A stretch of DNA of 64,000 nucleotides, from contig NW_026570393.1 in NCBI RefSeq assembly GCF_019649055.1, positions 144,053 to 208,052 of the forward strand, read 5' to 3'. The notes below the pieces were generated by a model. It ran no database searches and was not told where the DNA came from. It worked only from the letters and a program-made list of their open reading frames with translations. The stretch's first letter is position 1. Each line of letters starts with the position of its first letter. Positions 55,138-64,000 of this stretch are shown piece after piece. The DNA is from Paramacrobiotus metropolitanus. Taxonomy: Eukaryota > Tardigrada > Eutardigrada > Parachela > Macrobiotidae. The translations under genes were made by a program, and so were the position numbers.

Positions 55138-58100
55138 ATGTCGAACCCGAAGGAAAATGAATACGCCCGAAAGTTCAACACGGACTATTCGCGGCGTCTG
55201 ACCTCCAACGCGCCGTATGCACTACGGCACTCCGGTCAGGATAAAAGTCAGCCGTCATCAACGGACTCAACGAAGTCGGCCGAGGCAAGGGAGAAGCGCA
55301 ACGAGCGGATCCTCCTCGCCGATTCCAACCCAACGTCCGATGACAGCTTCGAGGACGCCCACGACAAGACGTTCCTCGAGCCCCGAGCTGGCTTAGCAGC
55401 CCCGTCCCACCCGACCGGGGGGGAAATGGAGAATCTGCAGGCTGAGACCACATTGTCTCATGCCGAGGCGGAACACCCACATGGTGTACCGACCTCTACG
55501 GACTCAACAGAAGGACTTCAACTGAGCTCACAGAAAGCTCAGGAGTCGGTAACGACTACGAAAGTCACCGACGCCGGACACACATCACCCAACCAGACGG
55601 ATGACGTGAAGAGGTCGACATCGCCCAACCTGGGTAGAGCGACTTCACCGACCTCGAAGGTCGGAGAGAAGCAACCGATAACGGAAATCGGTCAAGTCCA
55701 ACCGACCACAGAAGTCGGTAGGGCTTCACCAACCTCTAAGGACGGTCAACGGAAACCGACCTCGGAGGTCGGTTATCCTCAACCGGAGGTCGGACCTCAT
55801 CTGACAACACAAGTCGCAATTGAGGTCGGAAGAATACAGCAATCACCAACCAAGGAAGTTGGCCAAGTCCAACTGACAACAGAAGTCGGGAGGATTTCGC
55901 CGACCAAGAAGGATGGAAGTCCACCGACCAAGGAGGTTGGTCAACAGAAGCCGCCTACTGAGGTCGGACCTCACCCGACAACACAAGTCGGAACTGAGGT
56001 CGGGCAACTTCCACCGACCTCAAAGGTCGGACAACAGCAAGTCGGTCAAGTACAACCGACCTCCCTGGAAAAGAAGCCAGTCGATACAAGGTCGGATATG
56101 GATATCCAGTGGCCTAAACTACCGGCCAAAACGGGAGAAACCGAGGCCCCGCCACGAAGTGGACCTCACCCGGCTGGATCACCGACCAATATACCGATGC
56201 CTAACGAGAAGGCTATCTCACCGCTAAGTCGACCTTCGCCAACAGAAGGCAGGTCGACCCGAGCAACAGAAACTCAACCGAAGGTGAAGTCGCCAACAAG
56301 TCGACCTGTCGACCTAAAGAAGAGGTCGCCACTCATGTTCGAACTTGGCGACTCGGGTAGTGGAACACCACCACCCATGGACGACGTATTTGACACGACA
56401 CAAGTGTCACGTCCCAGCAGCAGGGATGGATTCTTCCGAACGCCGGTGGCACCCCACTTGGGTAACCATAGGTACCAAGCAAGCACGCTTGAGTACACGG
56501 CACGGAAGTGGATTGCATCCACACCTCCAGAAAAGATCGAAGACGTCGATCGACTCAGGAAACGATGCCAGGATTTGATAACTCAAATCGTCCTGGCCGA
56601 CCAAATCGTTAACTCCACGGAAAGTCAGATGTCACGATCGGAGAATACCCATAAGCTTGAACGAAGGCGATGGGAAAAAGAACTCGCTGAAGCCAACAAT
56701 GGCATAGCCGCTCAACAGCGCCGGATAGAACATCTGGAAAGTCACCTCAAGAGGTCCGACAACCCATGTCGGTACGACCCTGAAGAGGTCGAGCGACTCA
56801 GAAGTACACTTGCGACGTCGGTGGAATCAGTCTTCGAACTGAAAAGACGGCTTGCCACCGCGGAAAAAGACCTGGCTGACACACAAACAGCCTTGGTCGA
56901 ATCGGAACTGGCAGCAGGGACATTCCACCAACAGCTTAATCAAGCCAACGAAGAGGCTGAAGTGTACCGGAACGAGGTCGACAGATACATTGTCGAACTC
57001 AAGCAGGCCGACGACGAGGTCGACCGGCAAAGACACCGTATCGAACAACTCGACACAGAGATGGAAATTCTCTTGGCCAGGGCAGGACGACAGTTAATGG
57101 CTCACTATAGCCAGCAAACTGCCTTACCTGACCGAAGTAGAGCCATCACCGACCTGGAACAAGCAAACGCCCAACTGGTCGACCAGGTCTACGGACTTAA
57201 CGATGTGCTGAAAGAGGAACAGAGACTCCGAGCACAGCTGGAACACAGCCTGGCGGAAGCCCAGAAAGTGTATGAAGCGCAACAGAATCGCATCACACAC
57301 TTGGAAACCCGCGAGAACGACCTGTATAACTATGGTCTGGACGCGGATAAATATATCGATGACTTAAATCGATATATCGACGAGATGACCACGTATACCG
57401 ACGACTTGGATACGGAGGTACGCTGTCTCCAGGAGGAAACGAAACACCTGGAACAATCCAGGACGGAGCCTCCATCCTACAGGACTTCGATGGCAACGGA
57501 CTTCCACTTTGAACCGTCGCAAACAGTCCGAGATATCCTGTGGGACATTAAACCTAAAGAGGAGAAGAAGGAACAGAACTTCTTCGTGGGCGTGGTGACA
57601 ACTAACCCGCTCATCGGAACTCCTCCGCAGCAACAGCCTCTGCCCCACCGTCCAGAACCGGAACGGAATACGTCGACTGCGGCACCACATGTGCCAACGT
57701 CAAACGTGCCGACAACGACGACGGCCACGTCAGGTACCTACACTAGTACCACGTATGCAACACACACATCGATGCATGCGCCAGCGCCCACCACGTCCCA
57801 CCCGAATGGACCAGCGCCTAGTCAATGGGGCGCAGGACGGCGACTGGGAGAGCGAACAAGCTCACATCCCAACATGGACGACTTCGGACGCTTAACGATA
57901 AGCGACTCCGATTATCAGCGGACACGAGCTAGGTCATACAATAATGACCTTCCTCAAGGAGGACGAAGCGGACAACCGAATCCGGAACGCCCTCCCGCCG
58001 ACTACCCACAAGACTCGCAGAACGTGCCTCGGTTCCGACCAACAGAAGGTCGGGCACCACCGAGAAGGCCGTTCAGAAGTCAGCATGGAAGGGTGAACGA

Positions 58101-59904
58101 CCTTCCACCGGGATTCTACCAACAGCCACAACGGCCACCACGAGCACCAGCTCCTCAGCCGGAACCGTACCCGGCTGGATACCCAGACCAACAAGGTCGG
58201 GCATACCCAGACCAACAAGGTCGAGGATATCCACAACAACAGAATTATGGATATCCGGAGCAACAGAACCAGTATTACCCAGACCAACAAGGTCGGGGAT
58301 ACCATGCGGAACAAGGTTGGGAAGCAAACCCTCCCCCACCACCTTATGGCGCGGACACCCAACAAGCGGCTAACCGGGCATTTCAGGAAACTATGATCCG
58401 TGTATGTGCCCGCGGACGCAAGCAGAAACTGCCAGAATTCGACGGTGACCATAACAAACTTGAAGGATGGTTAAAACAAATCCGTCGATTCTACGCGGAA
58501 GCACAAGAGTGGCATGAATCAGACTTAACATTCATGACCGACCTCATTTCAAGACTTGAAGGCCAGGCCGCACAATGGCACAGGGACACCGCCGGTAGCG
58601 AACCAGCCGGAGGATGGCCAGTCAACACTTGGTTGACTAAGTTCGAAGAGCGGTTCGGAGACAAGAACAAGGAAATCAATGCCGTAACCGCCATGGCCAA
58701 ACGAAAGTACCGCTTTGGACAAGAGACGCCGGAGCAGTACTATGACGCCATGATGAACATAAAGTCCCGATGTGACACCATCACGGACCAGATGGCACTC
58801 TTCCATCTGAAAGATAACATTCACGAACCCAAGCTACGAGAAGCCTTGGAAATTCGTATGCCGGCGACTCCGGTAGAACTGCGTGACTACATACGCCAGT
58901 TCGTAAACGGAAAGGAGATGTACGACGTGGCGAAGGGATCACGGGATACCGACTATGCCCGGGTCCGAGCAACAACGCCGACACCAGCTCCTTTACCGCA
59001 GGCACCAGTACAAACAGTGTACCAGCCATACATGATGCCGGGATATCAAAGTCCCTCGGCAACATACGTGCAACCGACCACACCGATAACGCCACCAGCG
59101 CAAATGATGCCGGTCCAGCAACCGACCTGGGCAGGAGTGGCAGCTGTCAACTTGGCAGCACCCCAACCAGCAGCCGGAGCCCCAGTAAACAACTACGGAG
59201 GCCAAAGTCCTGGCTCTGGAAGTAACCAGAACAACGGAAGTTCTGGATACAACCAAAACCCAAACCAGGGATACTCCGCATACGGTCAGAGTCCAACACA
59301 AGGATTCGGCGGCGGAGGCTACGGTCGCGGAAAAGGACGTGGCGGCGGAAATCGCGGCCGCGGTAACTTTAACCGCGGCGGAGGCGGAAACCAACAGGGT
59401 AACCGACCTTCCCAAGCACAACAAGGTGCTCGGCAGTTTACGACTTATGCGGATAAGATGGAACAACTGTTCCTTCAGTGGACGCTGGCGGACAGCTTTA
59501 CTTGCCACTTCTGCAAGTTCGGGAACCACCCCCAGGCACGCTGCGCGTTCATCGGCACTCGGGTGCAGGACAACCCGAATCGCCGCTGGTATGAGGATTG
59601 GCATACGCGATACCTGACGGGAGGACCGTTGGGTTCGGCCAACCCGAATTCGGCACAGATCGTGCCACCCCCGCGCCAACGCCAACAAGGAGGAGGCTCG
59701 GGCGGTGCTGGTAACGGAAACCAGCAGGCCGGCTCAGGAAATGGGTCGGGCGGAAACCGCGGGAATAGCGGTGGAGGTCAACAGGGATCTCCGGAACAGC
59801 GGCAAATGCTACCGCCACATCAGCCCTTTGGCTCGCCGTCACCCAACAATGGGCCGGCTCGGGAAACTCCTCGGGAAACGCCTAAGGTCGATGAGCCCCG
59901 GTGA
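55138..59904 (+). CDS. gag: Giant Gag-like ORF of the gypsy element (1588 aa)
   Basis: Start chosen at ACAACAATG (55138), because the frame upstream has only a non-ATG beginning. Regions by residue: 1-170 polar and disordered; about 175-315 iterated (P)T(S/T)(E/K)VG(Q/R) repeats; about 461-775 a long coiled coil rich in Glu, Arg, Leu and Gln; about 790-1060 Pro/Gln-rich with PDQQGRGYP iterations; about 1081-1271 a capsid-like gag domain (KLPEFDGDHNKLEGWLKQI, WLTKFEERFGD, PEQYYDAMMNIKSRC). Residues about 1391-1421 form an RGG/GGG-rich box, and 1456-1469 a zinc knuckle CHFCKFGNHPQARC that fits CX2CX4HX4C exactly. The tail is Gly/Gln/Ser-rich. Usual gypsy Gags are a few hundred residues, so the extra N-terminal ~1080 residues are exceptional. 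The frame is uninterrupted. Confidence 0.85.
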   Translation: MSNPKENEYARKFNTDYSRRLTSNAPYALRHSGQDKSQPSSTDSTKSAEAREKRNERILLADSNPTSDDSFEDAHDKTFLEPRAGLAAPSHPTGGEMENLQAETTLSHAEAEHPHGVPTSTDSTEGLQLSSQKAQESVTTTKVTDAGHTSPNQTDDVKRSTSPNLGRATSPTSKVGEKQPITEIGQVQPTTEVGRASPTSKDGQRKPTSEVGYPQPEVGPHLTTQVAIEVGRIQQSPTKEVGQVQLTTEVGRISPTKKDGSPPTKEVGQQKPPTEVGPHPTTQVGTEVGQLPPTSKVGQQQVGQVQPTSLEKKPVDTRSDMDIQWPKLPAKTGETEAPPRSGPHPAGSPTNIPMPNEKAISPLSRPSPTEGRSTRATETQPKVKSPTSRPVDLKKRSPLMFELGDSGSGTPPPMDDVFDTTQVSRPSSRDGFFRTPVAPHLGNHRYQASTLEYTARKWIASTPPEKIEDVDRLRKRCQDLITQIVLADQIVNSTESQMSRSENTHKLERRRWEKELAEANNGIAAQQRRIEHLESHLKRSDNPCRYDPEEVERLRSTLATSVESVFELKRRLATAEKDLADTQTALVESELAAGTFHQQLNQANEEAEVYRNEVDRYIVELKQADDEVDRQRHRIEQLDTEMEILLARAGRQLMAHYSQQTALPDRSRAITDLEQANAQLVDQVYGLNDVLKEEQRLRAQLEHSLAEAQKVYEAQQNRITHLETRENDLYNYGLDADKYIDDLNRYIDEMTTYTDDLDTEVRCLQEETKHLEQSRTEPPSYRTSMATDFHFEPSQTVRDILWDIKPKEEKKEQNFFVGVVTTNPLIGTPPQQQPLPHRPEPERNTSTAAPHVPTSNVPTTTTATSGTYTSTTYATHTSMHAPAPTTSHPNGPAPSQWGAGRRLGERTSSHPNMDDFGRLTISDSDYQRTRARSYNNDLPQGGRSGQPNPERPPADYPQDSQNVPRFRPTEGRAPPRRPFRSQHGRVNDLPPGFYQQPQRPPRAPAPQPEPYPAGYPDQQGRAYPDQQGRGYPQQQNYGYPEQQNQYYPDQQGRGYHAEQGWEANPPPPPYGADTQQAANRAFQETMIRVCARGRKQKLPEFDGDHNKLEGWLKQIRRFYAEAQEWHESDLTFMTDLISRLEGQAAQWHRDTAGSEPAGGWPVNTWLTKFEERFGDKNKEINAVTAMAKRKYRFGQETPEQYYDAMMNIKSRCDTITDQMALFHLKDNIHEPKLREALEIRMPATPVELRDYIRQFVNGKEMYDVAKGSRDTDYARVRATTPTPAPLPQAPVQTVYQPYMMPGYQSPSATYVQPTTPITPPAQMMPVQQPTWAGVAAVNLAAPQPAAGAPVNNYGGQSPGSGSNQNNGSSGYNQNPNQGYSAYGQSPTQGFGGGGYGRGKGRGGGNRGRGNFNRGGGGNQQGNRPSQAQQGARQFTTYADKMEQLFLQWTLADSFTCHFCKFGNHPQARCAFIGTRVQDNPNRRWYEDWHTRYLTGGPLGSANPNSAQIVPPPRQRQQGGGSGGAGNGNQQAGSGNGSGGNRGNSGGGQQGSPEQRQMLPPHQPFGSPSPNNGPARETPRETPKVDEPR

Positions 59905-60177
59905 CTCATTCGACCTGCGACATCCCACCGAACCACCGGACAAGGATAACCCTACTAACCAACTTCACTTTAACCGGAGAGAATCGCCCATACCCACAAC
60001 AGAGGGTGAAGTCATCCAACGGTTGGATGCCTTGGTCAGACAACTAGGTCTGGACCATAACAGTACGGCAGAAGAATTCATGCACGCATTGATGGCTTCA
60101 ACAGATGAGCCACAAGGGCCAGAACAATGGCAGAACGACTCGGAATTTTTGTCAACGACGGCAAAATCGAAGTCCGG

Positions 60178-60345
60178 ACCGGAACGCAACGAATGCCCGA
60201 CCTACCCGACCCAACGCATCAACTTGGCGCTGGAACGTCAGAGGCCGGAACGCAGGGATTGCCCGGAACGGCCGACCCAACGCCTCAACTTGGCTTTGGT
60301 ACGTCGGAGGTCGGAACGCAAGAAATGCCCGACCTACGCAGCACG
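60178..60345 (+). repeat. 66-bp tandem repeat, about 2.5 copies
   Basis: The word GGAACGCA...GCCCG...CCGACCCAACGC...CAACTTGG recurs at a 66-67-bp spacing (about 60180, 60247 and 60313). Two overlapping frames stay open through it because the period is a multiple of three. It lies between Gag and the protease region of the large element. Confidence 0.8.
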
Positions 60346-63300
60346 AACAATGTGACTGCGCCGCCCGCCACAGAAAGTGACGCAGGACGGACCGGCCACG
60401 GAAGTTGGACCGGACTGCCGGTGAGAAGAAACCCAACCGAGCAGCCCAGACAAGGGCCAAGACGCGGAGGACCGGGACGCCGATTCACGCAAAGGGGCAG
60501 AAACTTCCCAATGTATCATCCGGACGCGCAACGGATAGATACGCTGCAACAATGGCAGCTATCGACCTCACCGAAGAATCGGAAGGAGAAGTCGAAATAT
60601 GGGAAACAGTCCTCTGGAAGCACAGGCACCCGCTCACTGGCTGCAGCAGGAGTCGGACCTCTCCCAGCAACAACCTCAACCGGCTAGAACAGTAGCCGGA
60701 TCTCGGACGTTCGTCAACCTTGACTACATATGGTCGCAAGTGAGGCCAACAGAAACCTCGATAGAAGAACGGATACGAGAACAAACACGACGGTTCGAAA
60801 CTCCCACCGACGTGCTGGAGGACGGAGTAGCTAACCGACCTCAGGCACATGAAGTGGTCGTAACCGAAGTGGAACCAATCCAAGGTACGCTGACGCCAAC
60901 AGAAGGCGGATCAGTCTCCTTAATTCCCGTCACACCGACTGTACGGGAAGTGACCTTCGAAAAAGGGACTCACAAGAAACCGAAGACGGTCAGAGCCTGG
61001 ACACACGCAATCCAGATCGGACCGACGCCCACCATGGCGATGCTCGACACAGGAGCAGAGACTTCGCTGATCGAACAACGATTCTGCGAACAAAACGACC
61101 TGCCAATGCAACCTCTTGGCCATTACACTCGGATACTTGGCGTAGGCGGACAAGTTGCCTTCACCGTAACTCACTGTTGCACCGTACCGGTAACGCTGCA
61201 GGGATTTACGAGCCATCACTTCCACGTTCAACCGAACAACGCGGATATCCCAGTGTTACTTGGATGTGATTACCTTCATTCCAAGTTCACCTTCGTGCTA
61301 ACGCCCATTCCTAACCCGGAACGACCTGGAGGAATGACGGTAGTGCAGTCTATCCCGATACCAGAGGCATCGGGCACGGTAATAACTGAAGCGAGGATAA
61401 GTCGGCTCGATCACCCGTCAAACCCCCCGCCCAACATTTGCCGTGACTGCCGGGATACCAACCGGACTCTGATCGAGGAGATGCAACTGCACAACGCCAT
61501 CGAAGCGTACGAAGAAAGGATACGAACTGGAAAACTACGTCCGAAGAAACGCATACTGAAGACGGCAGTAAAGTCTATCCCGATACCAGAGGCATCCGCA
61601 ACGGAAGCGGATGCCATCTTAGAAGTCCAACAAAAGTACCGGACTTGGTTTACGGGAATACAACACTTTCTCGACCGACGGACGTTGGAGATGATGGCCA
61701 CTCTCCAACAGAACGGAGCGGTGACCACGGACCAGATACAGGAAGCACAACGGACATGCGAACCTGTAGCTCTCGCCGAAGACATCGACGATGAAGCTTG
61801 GGAATGGGAAGACGAACGAGTCCCAATCCATCGGCAGTACATGGAATACGGACTTCCAGTACCACGCCCTCTGGAGATACCCTGCCAAGAACTAGGCGGA
61901 GCACTCTTCAGTTACATGCGACAAGTACAGTTGTACGGAGAATCGACTACAACTGCGTTTTGGAAACGGTACGGCGAGGACACCTCAATAACAAGGACGA
62001 TCCCCGACCCGTTACCGCCAATCACGGAACACTTTCCGAAGGAAGTCAAATTCGTCAATGACCTGAAGAAGCCAACTGAGCACACGCAAATTGGCGAAAC
62101 TGACCGACCAGAACGTTGCATAATCTGCAACGACAATATTGATGGAGTCATCCGGACGCTGAAGACCCATCATGACCTGACTTGGGTTGACGGCAGACCG
62201 TCGTCACCGGCCCCTCCGCAACCAGATCGGAAGGTGAACCTAAGCCGGAAAACTAAATCAGTAGTTAACCATTGGCTGAGCAACATAAGCTCACAGCCAT
62301 CCGACCTGGAGAAACAGGAAGGAGAAAGTCGACCGACCCAACCGACGGATACGGCCGACCTACCGACCTCAGAACTTGCAAAAGGCAGGTGCCACCGACC
62401 ACAGAAGTCGGATATGGTAAACATCCGACCTTGAAAGTGGATCAGCCATAGAGTTCGAAGACTACGATTCGGACGTCTCGGACGTACAAAGTTCGAGCGA
62501 TTCACCGGACACAGACTCCGATAACCAACCTTCGGAAGAATCCGAGGAAGAGGATGATGATGAAATTCGACCCGTCAGTACGAAACTGCAGGTCGGATAA
62601 ACCGCGGAATGACGACTCGGACGACTCATCCGAGGAGGACGAAGAACCGACCTATGACGTCCGGCTGACAAAAGCCTTGCGGTCCATCATCCACACTGAA
62701 TTCATAGTCGACCCTCCCGGAACAAACCGGACAGGAAAAGCCAGTCGATGTCGAACAACAAGCGGAACTCGAACAACTTCAAATTTTACGGGAATTTGGA
62801 GGCCAACCGGAGGAACGACCTCCGACCTCCAACCATAGTAACCCAGCAGCTGTCAACCGAACAACCGACCTCGGTTAGCAACTGACCAACGAAGTCGAAC
62901 CAACCGCGCCCACAGAAGGTCCGGATTGCAAAAGTTAACTCGATTACGGAGTTGAACTTGGGCAACAAGCACCCACAAGTCCATCATCTAGCACTGGACC
63001 CGTTCATCGACTCGAAGCCGCTAGACCGACAGGTGGTCTTTAACAGCGAGCGAGTCTCTCTCCCACCTTACTCAACGTGCTCTATCAAGGTCAACGTGTT
63101 CTATCAAGGTACGGACAGCCAAACCAATGGACCCGATGAGACCCATCTACTTCTACACTTTACGGCGGAAGCACCGACCTATCCGACCGATAGAAGCTAA
63201 GATCGAGATCCGACCTCAGATAGACACGGCCTGGATAAACATCCAGAACTTAACACATCAACCGAAGATATTGAAGAAAGGCATAAAACTTGGCCACATG

Positions 63301-64000
63301 CAGTACGGCGACATGTACGAACCGGACATCGACAACGAACACGTCGAGTGGGACCTCCCACATGGAATCGCCAAGACATGGCCACCCAAACCGGAAATAC
63401 GGCCATCTCCGAAGTTTGAGATTTTCGAGGCGACAGGAGTTAGAGCTCAACGGAAAGTGAAACTCCCACCTCGGGCGATAACCCAAGTACACGTTATAAT
63501 GGACGTTGCAGTAGCCACCGGACAGAAACTCATGTACCTTGGTGGATCCGACCCCCAACGAGACGGAGTCGAAATGATGGATGGCAACTAAACATGATGG
63601 GAGACGATTTACCATCATGGTAGCCAACCACACTCACCGTGAGGTCACCTTACGAAAGGTGCCCTTACGGGTCGAGTCGAACCGTTCCAAATGATGACGG
63701 ACGACCAGAGAGTTGAAGAAGCAAGAATACGGTCAGCCCAGGTAGAGGAAGAAGACGCGGAATCCCAGGAAGAGCGACGAAGAATCATCGACTCCATGAA
63801 CTTCGGTAAAAACTTAACCGACGAGCAACTTGCCCAACTCAAGGCAGTTGCATGGGAGTACCGGACCGTCTTCCCAACCTCAAAGAAACCATACGGAGAT
63901 GTCAAAGGTGTAACACACACCATCGACGTCCAAGGTGCACAGCCGATTAAGATGAACCCCACCAGAACAAGCTGGAAAGGAAGGGAGTTCATCCAAAACA

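Larger units (their letters stand above)
53431..64000 (+). mobile_element. Very large Ty3/gypsy-type LTR element, left part; runs off the window
   Basis: A probable 5' LTR (53431-53881) is followed by a 1.25-kb leader and an unusually long Gag-like ORF (55138-59904). A region with an aspartic protease (LDTGAETSLIEQRFC, GCDYLHSKF) lies at about 60.6-62.4 kb, then linker sequence, and the beginning of a gypsy reverse transcriptase after about 63.6 kb (THTIDVQGAQPIKMNP). The window ends there, so reverse transcriptase core, RNase H, integrase and 3' LTR are not seen. It looks largely whole on the visible side, with perhaps two or three breaks between protease and reverse transcriptase. Gag and pol-like frames are separate, as many gypsy elements arrange them. 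CCGACC/GGTCGG words recur throughout. An older fragment of the same family is at 22.4-22.8 kb. Confidence 0.85.

Noticed and set aside
55175-55480. Minus-strand ORFs and other-frame ORFs across 55-63 kb
   Set aside because: They are shadows of the Gag and protease frames, kept open by GC content and repeated words.
1-64000. CRISPR arrays, tRNA or rRNA genes, and bacterial operons
   Set aside because: Tandem repeats in the window lack spacer architecture, no convincing tRNA A and B boxes with a cloverleaf were seen, and host genes contain introns.

Overview
The window looks like nuclear DNA of an invertebrate, most likely an ecdysozoan. Host genes have short GT-AG introns (and one probable GC-AG intron), and the proteins include a Fuseless-type membrane protein and astacin-type zinc proteases. 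A tardigrade is my best guess: the intronless 276-aa protein at 48.5-49.3 kb resembles, from memory, a family that recurs in tardigrade genomes. I could not check this. I saw no bacterial operons, CRISPR arrays, rRNA or recognisable tRNA genes.

Layout. 1-9 kb is repeat-rich and nearly gene-free: one small secreted-protein ORF (403-639, minus), two non-autonomous inverted-repeat transposons (1.9-4.2 kb and 5.33-6.97 kb, the second holding a 690-bp foldback), and two copies of a dispersed ~245-bp repeat. 9.0-17.2 kb is a Harbinger/PIF DNA transposon with both its genes (Myb/SANT-type protein and DDE transposase, tail to tail). A young Ty3/gypsy fossil with 224/225-bp LTRs and a 4-bp target duplication sits inside the Myb gene. 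17.5-29 kb is a transposon graveyard: two copies of a retroelement C-terminal domain, three GC-rich triloop hairpins next to a ten-unit ~122-bp satellite, an old fragment of the large gypsy family found at the right end, a decayed gypsy element carrying a 416-bp MITE, and a broken LINE.

29.5-49.3 kb is the host gene block, all on the minus strand. It contains a five-exon Fuseless-like gene, two astacin genes alternating with three related leucine-rich-repeat-like genes (all three with damaged frames), a two-exon multi-pass membrane protein, and the 276-aa protein. A foldback element lies at 47.4-48.1 kb. 49.3-53.4 kb is mostly silent, with a lone gypsy RNase H fragment and one possible secreted protein.

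53.4-64 kb is the left part of a very large Ty3/gypsy-type element that runs off the window. It has a probable 5' LTR, a 1.25-kb leader, and a 1588-aa Gag-like ORF with disordered repeats, a ~310-aa coiled coil, a capsid-like domain, RGG boxes and a CCHC knuckle. A protease-bearing region and the start of a reverse transcriptase follow. It is saturated with CCGACC/GGTCGG motifs in all frames and outside the ORFs. This element is the most unusual thing in the window.
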